DNA of 64,000 nucleotides from Arctopsyche grandis (Eukaryota > Arthropoda > Insecta > Trichoptera > Hydropsychidae), in assembly GCF_051622035.1 (NCBI RefSeq), contig NC_135361.1, forward strand, positions 7,507,001 through 7,571,000. Direction: 5' to 3'. Every line of letters begins with the position of its first letter. The first letter of the stretch is position 1. A model generated the notes under the pieces. That model was not told the DNA's origin. It saw nothing but the letters and a program-made list of their open reading frames with translations, and ran no database searches. This document shows, piece by piece, positions 22,740-35,000 of this stretch. The position numbers and the translations under genes were made by a program.

Positions 22740-23571
22740 CCAGTGGTTTTACCCGGCTTCGCTCGGTATTTGTAATATAAACAGCTTAAACATGGCAAAA
22801 TAATCTAATAGTAAACTAACATTCGTTTGTTTTTTTTTCTGTATGCTTCACCTGTATGAAATAACGTCTCGAATACTAACCTTTCCAAGCTCCAAATAAT
22901 ACAAAATAAATCCCTAAAAATAATTTATAACACACCCATATATACGTACTAACTTGAAAAAACTGCATACCATAAGTAATATTCCGTTAGTTTCATACAT
23001 TACTAACAAACTAACCAGTAGATTCTATGACGGAATCACTAATAACCATACCTAACACACTTGTGAACAGTCGCGGTGAATTCAACAAAATGTCTATACC
23101 CTTCAGGTATAAACTCAGAATACCTAAACACAATCTGCTTTAGATCGTCGACTTAAGAGAGACTTTAATTAATATTATATATGTATTAGATGTATTATGA
23201 GCATTTGTAAGAATTGTAAATAGGTTTTTGAGCTATTTTTCCTATTATGCTGTACATTAACATTAGAATAATATATTACTATGATTACTAACAAAATTAA
23301 ATTAAAATTGCAAAATAGAAAATGATCAGTAGATCGGTAGCTATTAAAATAGATATAAGATGTATTGTGAACATAATTTAGTAATAATAAAAAGCATTTA
23401 AAAAATCAAATCAATTTGTTTTTTTATATTACATTTATTTTAATCGAAAAAATATAATAGTCGTCGTTATAGAAACCTTGATTTGTTTTCGATGCTCCCA
23501 ACAAATCTTTAAACCTTACTTAGTTATATACATACATACATAAAAAGTCTCTTTCGAAATTATATATTAGA
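22740..23571 (-). mobile_element. Non-autonomous Helitron, interrupted by a LINE tail
   Basis: On the minus strand the 5' end at 23571 begins TCTAATATATAATTTCG, preceded by A. The 3' end at 22740 has the GC-rich ACCGAGCGAAGCCGGGT hairpin region followed by CTGG, then T. A 5' TC, a 3' hairpin plus CTRR, and insertion between A and T are the Helitron hallmarks. A jockey-like LINE tail (22837-23414) is nested inside; without it the element is about 240 bp, like the complete copy at 39678-39909. No Rep/helicase is encoded. Confidence 0.75.
22826..23425 (+). mobile_element. 5'-truncated jockey-like LINE with 11-bp TSD, nested
   Basis: The insertion 22837-23414 is flanked by TTTGTTTTTTT at 22826-22836 and 23415-23425. 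With small frame corrections its first ~300 bases read as the C-terminus of a jockey-superfamily ORF2 (LQIIQNKSLKIIYNTPIY, then a conserved CLYPSGI-like end). The rest is a 3' UTR ending AAAAAATCAAATCAA. Fragments of the same tail lie at 9650, 13330 and 30844. It is younger than the Helitron it interrupts. Confidence 0.75.
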
Positions 23572-25873
23572 TAATACCTTAACAAAAAACAACTTAGTAC
23601 ATAATTATACTGTATATTTCATAAAACCAACAGCTGTTATTTATATATGTGATATTTATGTTGCATGTTTTACTCAATAGAATTCGATATAGCTCACAAA
23701 TCATAAATACCAGTGATTAGTTGACGATTAGAATCCGTATTAAATAAATGACGAATCAAATTAGAGAATGGATGCCTTAGCAAGAAGTTGTAACTTGAAA
23801 TGAAACATAAATAGAATAGGCTTATAAAAATAGCCCAACTCAAAACAACACGCACATGCAATCCGGAAAAATACCCCTCAAATACACGTACAAATATGGG
23901 TGTTTGTATGGGAAACCATTATTTTCAGAAAATTTACATTTTTTTCACGTTCCTGTAATTATATTGAAAATAAAAGTTATTGAGAGCTTCCTTGAATCTA
24001 ATCTAAATCTACTAATAAACTTGATTCGAGTATTATCTACTTTTAATAAAAACACAAAAAAATTCGAAAAAAATAGAATTTGACATATAAGGAGGGCAAA
24101 ATGTCCTGATACGTGACATTTTGAGTTAAAATAGGTCATTTCGGATTCCTTATATTTCATAAAATACGTAAATTTATTGGGTATTTTTTGTGTTCCAATT
24201 AAAGTTATATACCCAAACAAGCTCTTACGTCTTTTATTTTCAAAATAATTACGGGATTGTAAAAAAAACATTTTTTTTTAAATAACGCTTTCCCTATACA
24301 AACACCCATTTCAAACGTGGCGTGCTCTTTATGGGGACTTTGGATTTTGAGCAAAACGGCGACTTTGGACTCTCGTTAATTAGTCAAAACTTATCAAAAT
24401 CGACCCAAATAAACTTCAATAGGTAAATATTAAGCGTGCATATTTTAATAGTTAAAATATTGAAACTATTCTTGAAAAGGAAATATATGAAAAAAACAAC
24501 TTTTCCAAAATTAACCACAGTTTAAAATGAATGATATTTTTATTTAACGAATCATTGAAATTTTTCACTAGTCTTATCGACGAAAATCCAAAATTCGCGT
24601 TTTTCGCTCCGGTCTAAAAGTACATATAGTCTCAATCATGCGATTTGCATTTACAATAACCTGAATTAATACAAGGTACATACATTTTTATATTATCATA
24701 CGAATATCTTTTTCCAAAACTATTGATAAATTTTAGCCACACATACGATGTATACATTTATTTGTATACATTTCATAAAAATTGGGTTCAGGAGTGAACA
24801 AAAACTTGATTGCGTCATCTTAGGCTTGAATTTCTATGCGCAAACAACCCTGGAATCCCTAGTGAAAGATTGAATAATTCCCGATGAATTATTCGAACGG
24901 AAAAGCGGACAGAAAGTGTTATCGCTTACACGCTCGTATAATATGGAAATTCCAAAAACGGTGGTTCCGACTCCGATCGTTTGCCAGCTCGACAATTTCT
25001 TTTACGACGTCAAAAAGGACGTGACGCAAATAGGATTGAATATGGAAAAGGACTTCATTCCGTATCTCCCTCTACGATCTATCTACGTGCCCTGCACCAA
25101 AAAAAAAGTACAAATGGCCTTAGGGAATAGACACCTACTACGTGTCACCTGGCCAATCGGTTCGGTAATTGACGCAATCGAGTCACACACCTTCCATTTA
25201 TTATATAAGGAAGGAGGAGGTAGGGGAGAAAAACGCCCCAAAATAATAGACATCTGTTAGTATGTCTATTTTCCCAGACTTAACGATTTAAGTCCTATAA
25301 ATCATCATGATTATTACCGTCGACGAAAAGGCTAATGCAGACTGTAAGGTTTCAGCGAATGTTGATGAAAAGGTCTCGGCTGAATACTAAGTCCGTAGGC
25401 TTAAGTCCAATAGTGACAAATTATCCCGTCTAGACGTATAATACATACATACATTCGCTTGTCCACAAATGACTCACTAGAGTACGTTCAATAACCTGGA
25501 ACTATTAAGCCGAGAGGAATTTGGTAGTTGAATTACGCTGTATGTATAAGGTGGGCCAATAATGGTTTTATTTTAAATTATTACTAAATTTTGTGATATG
25601 GCAGATCTGACAATCTGCTGGGCAATGTTTTGGAAAATATGACTCTGTATTGACAATCTATTATACTAGTGTTATACCCGATGAAATATCATCGCATGGG
25701 CTATGGCATATAAAGTTATTAAACGATCCGCACGCGGTCGAATTTTTTTCAAATATATTTAATTTAATATTCAAACGTTTAATATGAAAAAACTATGGTA
25801 AAAAATACCTACCTACCTAAATATAATTAATATAAAACACTAATAGAAAAATTAATTTATTAAATAAATTTTC
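23572..25873. other. Intergenic, nothing firmly recognised
   Basis: The 114-codon frame at 24916-25260 (KTVVPTPIVCQLDNFFYDV) has higher GC than its surroundings but no recognisable domain, splice context or poly(A) signal. I leave it unannotated as a gene. Confidence 0.3.
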
Positions 25874-25915
25874 AATAGATGGCGCTAAATGCTCAGAGAC
25901 TTAGCGCCGTCTATT
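25874..25915. repeat. Perfect-arm hairpin (one mismatch)
   Basis: AATAGATGGCGCTAA and TTAGCGCCGTCTATT form a 15-bp stem with one mismatch around a 12-base loop. It could be a tiny foldback element or a cruciform; no TSD is visible. Confidence 0.6.
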
Positions 25916-27916
25916 AGCCTAGAGGAAACATTGGCATTGTTGCGTGGGTTAGTGGATGGAGGATCCAAGTGAAAGACCAAATCGCTTCACAGCATTTATT
26001 GGAAGATTAAGGAGGTCCACGCGCAGCCAGCGCTCGTTCCAGAATGATCTTATAGCCAAAGTACCTCCTTATAGGGCAAGCTGCTCACTACTACTTTCCT
26101 GATCCGTTTGTTTCTTCATTGTTTAGGCACGTACAGTCTCACGGTCTCACGCTTTCGTCAGGATTCTGGGAACCAGCGGGAGATGCCGCTCGGCCTAATC
26201 CAAGGGTTTCCATTATCCACTTCCGAATATAGGAATTAGGCGGCGTATAATCCACACGTTACAGTACCAAATAGTATATATAGAAGATTTTTTCTTTCGT
26301 TATTATATTCGTACATTTTGTTGACAGTGATTTAGCTGTGACGTAAATATGTATGTTGAATCGAAATGACTATTATAGTACGACGAGCGTTATCTTACAC
26401 AGATACACACAAAGACACACTCACACACAAAAACGCAGTTTCTCTGTTATATTTTCGACCATTGTGGCGCATTAAGGATTCCTGTAATGCCAATGGTCCA
26501 AACTTGCCTGCAATGGTCCAAACTTAAATAAAATAAAAGTAAAATAATAATAATATTAAATAATAAACAAAAATAATTAATTAATCAATTGAAAGTCAAT
26601 TTATAGCAGTCAGTGAAGTAACTACATACACCGAACATTTAAAGATACAAATACACGACGACGTAGGGAGGCCGCTCTCATCATGAGAATGGCCTCTAAG
26701 TGAAACCCATTTCTACAAACATCTGCAATACACTGCAACCCCTTGGTAGCCAAAGAGAACATGGTAGCAGTTGTTGTTTTGCAGTTTTATCCAATTTGTC
26801 TCCTGCTTGAATTTATCCACAGTTTTCCAGTATAAATAGAAGCTAGTACAAAAGGACCGACCTGTCTCTTTACGTCTATAATGGAGTAGTAAAACCGTCT
26901 TACTAGCATATTTACTTTCGATGTCACGGTTTTTTAAACGACAATATATTTTAAATTCAAAATGAGATAAAACTATGATAAAAACGTTTCAATTTATGTT
27001 ATATAAAAACAAATAATATTCTACATTATTGTAGTATGTATATAAAATTTGTTAACCATGCATGTACAATATCATCAATAGTATCAGCACATACTACATT
27101 ATGTATGTATACATATACATATATTTGTAGGTATGTACGTATAACAGAAAACACTCCACTCAAAGTTCCCCAATTGAAACTCAGATTTATTTGTCGAGCA
27201 ACTTTTGTTTGTCAAACATGAACTACGTACACGCGAGGACTTCCGCGACTTGTTTGCTCCAAACTTATTCCATATTATATACAACCCATAACATATTTAT
27301 GACCTACATAAAGCACGCAGACATTCGTTTATTATATAAAAAATATACACACATACATATGTTGAATCTATCTCTCGCCGTTTTAAGATTCCGCGCGGTG
27401 AGCGTAAACCGCTTTTGAAATTATCGTCCCTCCCTCCACTCTGCGAGCGCAAACTCGAATTTTCTTCTGCGGGAAAAGTTTTTCCGGGGAAAATTCGCCA
27501 ACTACTGGAGGCGACACGTGTGGTCAGGAGCTTGGTGAAAGATGGCGTGAAAATTGTGAAACTTTAAGCAAGTTTGGGCCGGTGTTGTGTTTTCGACGGG
27601 CTTCCCGACAACTTTGGCCGTTTGAGACAAATTCGAAACAAAAGAAAATCGAATCGAAGTCGTTTTGTATTTAATTTCGGAGGCCAAAAACTTTCGTTCC
27701 ATTTCATTTCCATTGTTTGCATCCGCACGTTTGAAAATAAATCGATCTGAAACTTAATCGGATACATCCACGACGCGAGGGAGCAGATTTATCTAATGTT
27801 TCCTTGTTTAAATTATTGCGTCATAATAATGAATATTTACCTGTAACTGAATATTTACCCGTAATGACTGTCATTTTTACTAACCTCTTATTATTTATTT
27901 CAGTCCGTACTTAAGC
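25916..27916. other. Intergenic, nothing firmly recognised
   Basis: A GC-richer block at 25940-26260 could be part of an unrecognised repeat. At 26462-26520 an AATGGTCCAAACTT motif is repeated, and GCGCATTAAGG...CCTGTAATGCC resembles the SINE stem-loop loop. No gene is recognised. Confidence 0.3.
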
Positions 27917-28184
27917 AACGTGGGAACATGGAGACAAGTTCCCACGTTACGACGTACTTGTAACGTGGGAACATGGAGACAAGTTGCCCAGCATAGCATC
28001 CCCGATCCGTTGGCGTGTCTATTGTCTAGACACGTAGGTCTACCCGTACTCACCCCGTTCTGTGAGAACCCCAGCATATACTTTGTTCAGGCACTAACTG
28101 AGTCCCATTAGGCTAATTCGAGATGTATAATGTTCACCCACGAATGCACTAAAATTGTATACTCTCTCCCATGTTCCCACGTTA
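27917..28184. repeat. Direct and inverted repeats of AACGTGGGAACATGG
   Basis: AACGTGGGAACATGG occurs at 27917-27931 and 27962-27976 and, inverted, as CCATGTTCCCACGTT at 28169-28183. Also AACGTGGGAAC (27917) pairs with GTTCCCACGTT (27938-27948). This may be a short MITE with terminal inverted repeats, but no TSD is evident. Confidence 0.5.
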
Positions 28185-30591
28185 TACTATTATCTTCATA
28201 CAGTATCATTGAATTGATCATAAACTATTCAACGTTCACTCGTTTATTTTTGCATTCGCGATATTAAGTGAGTAATTATTTTATAAATCTTATTATCTTA
28301 GATCTTGCTTTATTTTATCTCGCCACGTGCTGGACGAATGGTGGGGATGGGTATCAGATGGGATCTAGACTAGATTTTCCCTTGAAATTGAATCGAAATT
28401 GTGACCAAAAATCGATAATCGATAGTTAAAACAATCACATCCGTTTTCTCAGTTCCGAATTTTTTTATGAACAAATACATATGTACATATATACATACAT
28501 ACATCTTTATACACCCCGAATTCAGCTTCCCGCGTGCATTGCACTTTTTGCACATACGGAAAATCCAGCCCTGATCAATACAGACAAATTGACGAACAGA
28601 TAAACAAAAATATAAGAAGGCAAAAAGACATTTTTGAATATTCGTTAAACATTTGCATACTTTCAAAGATTTCAAATGTGACCCTTTAAATATGAATATA
28701 ATTGTATCATTATAATAGAAACTAAACTCTAATTGTTATTACCAACCATCTCACCTAATACCAATTCGAAAATGAAGTATCAATTAATTATATAATATAA
28801 CCCAAAATCTTCAAGAGCAAAATAATACGTCTCCTGATATTTATGGTTGCGAAATGTTCCGTAGGACATCGATCGTCAACTACTTTGCGATACAACAAAA
28901 AAAATGCTTTTTTTCCATTTTAAATCTACTTTAGGAAGCAAAACGTACGTGCGGTTTCTTTCCTAAAAACGGATAAATTTACGTAAAACATAAAATCTAG
29001 ATAAACTTAAAATAGAATATAGGAGAGAAAAAAACGCTTCAACTCGAACACTCGTCACCCTTAAAAAAATGAGGGCTGGGAAATATAAAAGCACTTTCCA
29101 TTAAAATTGATTGAGAGCCTTTTAAAATATAGCTATCTATATTATGTTCAGGATCCTTTTACGAATAAAAAGTCCACTTCATATCCTCGTCTAATAACCC
29201 AATATTGCATTTTATATACATACATACATACATATTTTGGCATGTACTACGTTGTTAATAATAGCACTACATTGTTTCAATCGCGGTATGAAAATATTCA
29301 CAAAGGACTCGGAAAATTAGCCTGGAGGGACAGTAAAACGTGGCCCTTTTGTCCTATCTTCCCTATAATATTTTGCATGTGTATTTCGCAAATACATATA
29401 TTTGTATTAAGCCCATGTACGTATAAATATAATACATAGTTACACTCATGTTAACAATATTTCAAACGAATAGCACTTTAATTAAAAGTTTCATTGTTTG
29501 TCCAAAATGAAAACAATACCATGTATATTAGTTACATGTAGCCGATGTAAAATTCAAATGAATAAAAAATCGATTGTAATATCGCAGGATTAATTGAAGA
29601 GATGCTGTTGACTTTTGCTCAAGACGGATTTTTATCTCAATTAAATTGCTTGCCGTGAAACAAAAGGGCGATTTAAATCTAGTGGCCTATTATTTGAGAA
29701 TAGTCCCTTTATTCATAATGGGCCCCTTAATATCCCCTATAAGTGGAGATTAAATTAACAAGCCGCAGGCATAACTAATTCGAACGTAAGCGTAATCAGT
29801 TCCTAAACTATGAATTTTTGAATAATTCAGGACCATTTCTGTAATATAGTATTAAAATCCAAATTACAGCTTATAATAACAACACACCGTTGCTCAGATT
29901 TAATTTTAATTAAAATATATTAATTTACTGAGAAAAATAAATTTATACAGTTTCAAAGTAACTACAAGGTACATACATTTTATCAATTATGTACGTATTC
30001 TCAAGTACAAGTATGTACATACCAAAACATTATAGAAGGAACGAAAATTGTTTTCGCCGATGTAATAAATTTTATTCGCGTGGAGAACGAACAATGGAAA
30101 AACATAATTGAATTAATTATAATTTTTTTCTGAAAATAAAATACACACACTCATACAAAATCTGATCATTTGTTGAGGGTTGGACGAGCAATGGAAACCC
30201 TTCCCAATTCAATTACATATATTGAAGGCGAACTGTTGCAAAGTGCACGACTTCGGCGACACGAAAGGTTTGCTCGGGTCTACCTTTTTTAAGTTTCCTT
30301 TTTTTTTTTTGGGTAAACAATCAAGTTTGGCCAAAGGGCAGCATCCCATCTCGGGGCTAAGTCAATATGACAGCGTTTCCTCTCGGACGCAGCACCTGGG
30401 CACCGCTTCCGGAAAATGAGGAAAATGTATGAGGAAAATGTACATTATATTAACTTTACGGGCTTCGTTCGACATAAAAAACGACGATTCGGTCCAAATG
30501 GAAAATTAAATTAAATAGCGTAATTTATTTATGATCCGATATGAGAAAATATTAAATTGTATGATCGACCCAAAGGTATGCATATTTCAAG
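28185..30591. other. Intergenic, nothing recognised
   Basis: Frames at 28370-28675, 29107-29439 and 30180-30419 are open but compositionally like non-coding DNA and have no recognisable motifs. Confidence 0.3.
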
Positions 30592-31060
30592 TGAAAATAT
30601 ATTTTCAACCAATTCATGCAGTGAAATGTATCAAACAATGAATTTACAACGTTTAACTCTATAAATTTAGCTCTAACAACCCAATCTTAAATGAATAGGG
30701 CCAACCCTTACTTAACCTAGCCTATCCTAACCCTTAAATAATACCAACCTTAACAATCTAATCTTAAATGAATAAAACCAACCCTGAAAATGTAACTGGT
30801 TAAAATGTAAACGTCAGTGAAAATAAATTTTCACTTGAAATATTTGATTTTTAAATGCTTTTTATTATTAAGAAATTATGTTCACAATACATCTTATATC
30901 TATTTTAATAGCTACTAATCTACTGATCATTTTCTATTTTACAATTTAATTTAATTTGGTTAGTAATCATAGTATTATATTATTCTAATGTTAATCTACA
31001 GCATAATAGGAAAAAGAGCTCAAAAACCTATACTTGAAATATAATTTCACTGTGACATAT
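30592..31060 (+). mobile_element. MITE family A, copy 2, interrupted by a LINE tail
   Basis: The left end ATATTTCAAGTGAAAATA and the right end (with the insertion removed) ATTTTCACTTGAAATAT are inverted repeats, and the interior matches the copy at 5509-5837. A jockey-like LINE tail splits it at 30844-31031. Confidence 0.7.
30833..31042 (-). mobile_element. Jockey-like LINE 3' tail with 11-bp TSD, nested in the MITE
   Basis: The insertion 30844-31031 is the reverse complement of the 22837-23414 element's last ~190 bases (TTTGAGCTC, CTATTATGCTG, ATGATCAGTAGAT, AAAAAGCATTTAAAAATC). Perfect duplications ACTTGAAATAT lie at 30833-30843 and 31032-31042. It contains only 3' UTR. Confidence 0.85.
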
Positions 31061-31214
31061 GTTCATACATGCTAATTTTGTTTGAAAACATGCTAATTTT
31101 TTCGTTGTTCTTTCTTCAGTACGTTTAATGAAATTTTTCTTCATGTAAACGTGGCTTTTCAAATACTGTCAACACATTGTATTTATACATAATATATTTG
31201 AATATAATATATTT

Positions 31215-34200
31215 GAGCCTAATATCATCATCATCATCATTTACAGCCACTCGCCATCCACTGCTGGATGAAGGCCTCTCCAACACGCTTCCACCCGTCT
31301 CTGTTTTGCGCAACACTCATCCATCTCACCCCGCACATTTTCCTAATTTCGTTCACCCATCTTCCTTGCGGTCTTCCTTTTACCCTTTTGCATTCTCTCG
31401 GGTACCATTCAAGCAATTCTTTTGTCCACCTTTCGTCCATCCTCCTAGCTACGTGACCCGCCCATTGCCATTTCAATCTCTTCACTCTATCCACTATGTC
31501 CACTACTCTTGTCATACTTCTCACCCACGTGTTCCGCTTTCTGTCTTTTCTCGTTATGCCAAGCATGCAGCGCTCCATACTTCTTTGAGTGCATTGGATT
31601 TTATGTAGCATCTTGGTGTTCAGTGTCCAAGTTTCACATCCATACGTCATCACTGGCAAAACGCATTGATCAAAGGTCTTTTTCTTCAGGCAGAGTGGCA
31701 TTTTTGATTTAAAAACAGCATTCATCCGTCCAAATGCACTCCATCCTAATTTCATACGTCTCTTTATCTCTTCATCTTTATTACCAGACATGTCAATTAT
31801 TTGACCTAAGTATAAATAATTATTTACTACTTCTACTGGTTTATCATCTAATGGGATGCTATCAGGCATGCAATACCTATTGAACATTAGTTTGGTCTTA
31901 TCTACGTTAATTTTTAATCCTACTTTTCTACTTTCCCTGTCCAGCTGTGTTAGTCTGTTAAGTAGGTCAGCTGAATCACGAGCTATTAAAACTATATCGT
32001 CTGCGAACCGAAGGTGACTCAAGAAGCGACCGTTGATGCTTACTCCGGCTTTGTCCCATTCCAAGTTCCTGAAAACTCCCTCAAGCACCGCATTGAATAA
32101 CTTGGGCGAGATTGTATCTCCTTGTCTTACTCCTTTTCTTATGCTAAATCTATCTGTACCTGAAAAAATTTTAATCGAAGCTGTGGCATTCTTATATATT
32201 GCAGCTAACAGCCCCACATAGGGTTCCGGTACTCCCTGTGTTTGTAGAGCGTTAAGTACTGCATTGTGGCTCACTGTATCGAAGGCTTTCTCATAATCGA
32301 CGAAACCTAGGCACAATGGCCGTTGATATTCGTTGGCGCGTTCGATTAGTTCGCCAACTACTTGGAGGTGGTCCATTGTACTGAAATTTGCCCTAAATCC
32401 TGCCTGTTCTATAGGTTGGTTCTCGTCGAGGATATTCTTCAGCCTTTCTGTAATAACCTTCGTGAAGAGCTTGTAGACCGCTGAAAGTAAACTAATGGGT
32501 CGGTAGTTCTTGATATCGCTTTTATCACCTTTTTTGTGTATTAAGATGATAGTTGCGTTATTCCATCCTTCTGGTATAGCTTGGTTCTGGATGCATTTGC
32601 TGAAAAGCCTAGCTAAGATATTATTTAGGGGGGAGCCGCCACATTTTAGTAAGTCAATGGGAATATTATCTTCCCCTGGGGTTTTACCGTTCTTTGCAGT
32701 TTTTAGCGCGGCCTCTACTTCGCTAGGCAATACTGCAGGAACCCTTTGGCCGTTTGTCGATTCCAGAGCGGGGGATTGGCCGTTGTCGTTCTCGTATAGT
32801 TTTGCATAGAACGTGTAAACTCTGTCTATGATTTCTTCTCTATTCCTAATTATTACTCCGCTCTCTGATCTGATTGCGATCAATTGGTTTTTGCCTAAGA
32901 AAAGATCCTGTTTGCACTTTTTCAGGCTACGGTTATTCTTAATGGTACTTTCTATTAACTTGCTGTTAAAATCCCTGACATCCCTGACTATTCTCTTTTT
33001 AGTTTCCTTATTTACTAGATTGTATTCTTGCTTATTATTATCCCTATCTAAACTCCTTTTATGCTTAATTAGGTTTTTCGTTTCCGCTGAAATTTTGCTT
33101 AATTTAATCTGTTTTCTGGATCCACCTAATTTCTTACCTGTTGAGGTTAGAACCGAACTAATTACAGTGTTCAATTCCTCGATGTCTGCTTCTGGGTTTA
33201 ATTTCTCGTATCTATTTCCAAGTTCGAGTTCGAATTCTTTTTTCCTAGACCTTAATTGAGCGAAGTCTGGAGAGCTACTGCTTCCTTTTATTAGTTTCCT
33301 ACGTTCGCAATTTATATTAATGGCCATCTTGGCCCGGACTAATCTGTGATCGCTACCTATATCTACTTTACTTAAAACACTAACGTCTTTAACGGAGTGC
33401 AGGGTATTTGTTAGGATGAAATCTATTTCGTTCCTGTCTCCTTTAGGACTCTCCCAAGTCCACTTATTGTTTGCGTTTTTCCTGAAAAATGAATTAGTGA
33501 TAAAGAGCCTGTTGTGTTCTGCGAATTCTATGAGGCGATCGCCTCTGTCGTTTCTTTGGCCGGTACCAAAATTTCCTACTGCTCTTTCTGTGTTTGCCTT
33601 TTGTCCTATTTTTGCGTTAAAGTCGCCCATGATTATTTTAAAGTGGTGGCGGCTATTATCGTATGCGCCCTGTAGTTTTTCGTAGAAGTCTTCTATTTCC
33701 TCGTCTGGGTGGCTAGATGTGGGGGCGTACACTTGGAAGATTTGACAAGTGTACCTGCTCGAGATTCTTAATACTACATAGCATATACGTTCCGATATGT
33801 CGCTTATTTCTATAATATTTCTTTCTATTCTCTTATTGATAAGAAACCCTACTCCTCCTATTCTACCATTTGGTAGCCCTCTCCAGTAGAGACAGTTACC
33901 ACTTTTTAGGATTATTTGGTTTTCCTGTTTTCGTCTTACTTCGCTAAGTCCTACTAAATCCCATTTGATACTTTCTAATTCATTCTCTAATGCAAGCACA
34001 CTTCCTTCACTCGATAACGTTCTTACATTGTACGTGGCTAGATACAGGTTTCTATTAGCTAAGCTATCATCCATCGTCACTCTTACCTTGTTGGAGGTTT
34101 GGATATTATTTTTCTCGCATTTATCCAAGATGTGTTGAGAAAAAGGCGGTACTTGAGAGAGATTTCCATTCAAGGAGTGAGTTCTTACCGCCATAGACTC

Positions 34201-34934
34201 TTCTCTGTGGTCAGCTTTGTCTGATAGTCATCCTAGGTATCACTTGGATCACTTATGGGTTATTACATGCCATTTAACAGGGTTACTTTGTAAGTGAAAG
34301 TAGTTAGTTATGATAATAATAGATTAGCAATTGTTATACTACTTTCTTTACAGATCTTTATCGTGAGACGCCTCTTTGGAGACAACGGATTTATATATGT
34401 GTGAGTGCGGTTTGCGATTTAATATTTTAATAATAAATTTAGTAAAGAATATAAAATTACACGAATTACTTTAATATAAATTAAATATGAAAAAGAACTA
34501 TTAGACAGTTGGGAAACACCGTTTCTGTTTGCTATTTTTTTCTATTAAGTAAAGTTCGTTAAAAATTTTTGTCTGAAAGCAATTATGTGGAAGATTTATT
34601 GCTTCTGTGGGACCGAATTTTGGCTGGGACCCTTATTTTTTTTTTGTATTCAGGTAGGGAGATGTATCACGTTCGTATACGCTTTTGTAACTGACACAAA
34701 ATTAACACAAAATTTTACGCAATCACTGATATTAAAAAACGCTGTTAACGGCCGATCGTCTGTTTATTTTTACACTTAAATTATACTAGGATGCAATTAG
34801 TTAAATAAGTGAGTAGACGGTTAGTTCTGTAGTGATAGATGGGTGGGGAGACCGAGTATTTCGAAATGCAAAGTGAGAGCGAGAGAAACGCGCGCGGACA
34901 CGGTGACAATCGGACTCGGACTCGAGCCTAATAT
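31215..34934 (-). mobile_element. RTE-type LINE, copy 3 (3.7 kb, full length) with 11-bp TSD
   Basis: The element occupies 31226-34923 on the minus strand, between GAGCCTAATAT at 31215-31225 and 34924-34934. It ends in a (ATG)n tail. Its 5' UTR matches copies 1 and 2 up to about 34829. The outermost ~95 bases (34829-34923) are unrelated and GC-rich (GCGAGAGAAACGCGCGCGG). The flank contains local TAATATATTTGA repeats, so part of the TSD match could be coincidental. Confidence 0.85.
31237..34194 (-). CDS. RTE endonuclease-reverse transcriptase, copy 3 (985 aa, apparently intact)
   Basis: All catalytic signatures of both enzymes are present: N56, E85, Y156, GDFNAKIG with D191/N193, [25 protein letters not shown] with D633, [11 protein letters not shown] and FADDIVLIA. 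Substitutions relative to copies 1 and 2 are scattered and mostly conservative (EWDKAG for DWDTAG, GNKDEEIK for GSKNEEIK), which places it in a separate subfamily. The C-terminus ends QQWMASGCK. With copy 2 it is the best candidate in the window for a protein-competent LINE. Confidence 0.92.
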   Translation of the reverse strand: MAVRTHSLNGNLSQVPPFSQHILDKCEKNNIQTSNKVRVTMDDSLANRNLYLATYNVRTLSSEGSVLALENELESIKWDLVGLSEVRRKQENQIILKSGNCLYWRGLPNGRIGGVGFLINKRIERNIIEISDISERICYVVLRISSRYTCQIFQVYAPTSSHPDEEIEDFYEKLQGAYDNSRHHFKIIMGDFNAKIGQKANTERAVGNFGTGQRNDRGDRLIEFAEHNRLFITNSFFRKNANNKWTWESPKGDRNEIDFILTNTLHSVKDVSVLSKVDIGSDHRLVRAKMAININCERRKLIKGSSSSPDFAQLRSRKKEFELELGNRYEKLNPEADIEELNTVISSVLTSTGKKLGGSRKQIKLSKISAETKNLIKHKRSLDRDNNKQEYNLVNKETKKRIVRDVRDFNSKLIESTIKNNRSLKKCKQDLFLGKNQLIAIRSESGVIIRNREEIIDRVYTFYAKLYENDNGQSPALESTNGQRVPAVLPSEVEAALKTAKNGKTPGEDNIPIDLLKCGGSPLNNILARLFSKCIQNQAIPEGWNNATIILIHKKGDKSDIKNYRPISLLSAVYKLFTKVITERLKNILDENQPIEQAGFRANFSTMDHLQVVGELIERANEYQRPLCLGFVDYEKAFDTVSHNAVLNALQTQGVPEPYVGLLAAIYKNATASIKIFSGTDRFSIRKGVRQGDTISPKLFNAVLEGVFRNLEWDKAGVSINGRFLSHLRFADDIVLIARDSADLLNRLTQLDRESRKVGLKINVDKTKLMFNRYCMPDSIPLDDKPVEVVNNYLYLGQIIDMSGNKDEEIKRRMKLGWSAFGRMNAVFKSKMPLCLKKKTFDQCVLPVMTYGCETWTLNTKMLHKIQCTQRSMERCMLGITRKDRKRNTWVRSMTRVVDIVDRVKRLKWQWAGHVARRMDERWTKELLEWYPRECKRVKGRPQGRWVNEIRKMCGVRWMSVAQNRDGWKRVGEAFIQQWMASGCK

Positions 34935-35000
34935 ATTTGATCATAATATATTTGAATATAATATATTTGAGCCTAATATATTTGATCATAATATATTTGA
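34924..35000. repeat. Local repeat of TAATATATTTGA units
   Basis: TAATATATTTGA recurs five times with spacers such as GAGCC, TCA and ATA. Part of the same pattern precedes the LINE at 31190-31225. Confidence 0.7.

Noticed and set aside
24916-25260. 114-codon frame as a gene
   Set aside because: Slightly GC-rich but unrecognisable, and its C-terminus is a Gly/Arg run from simple sequence.
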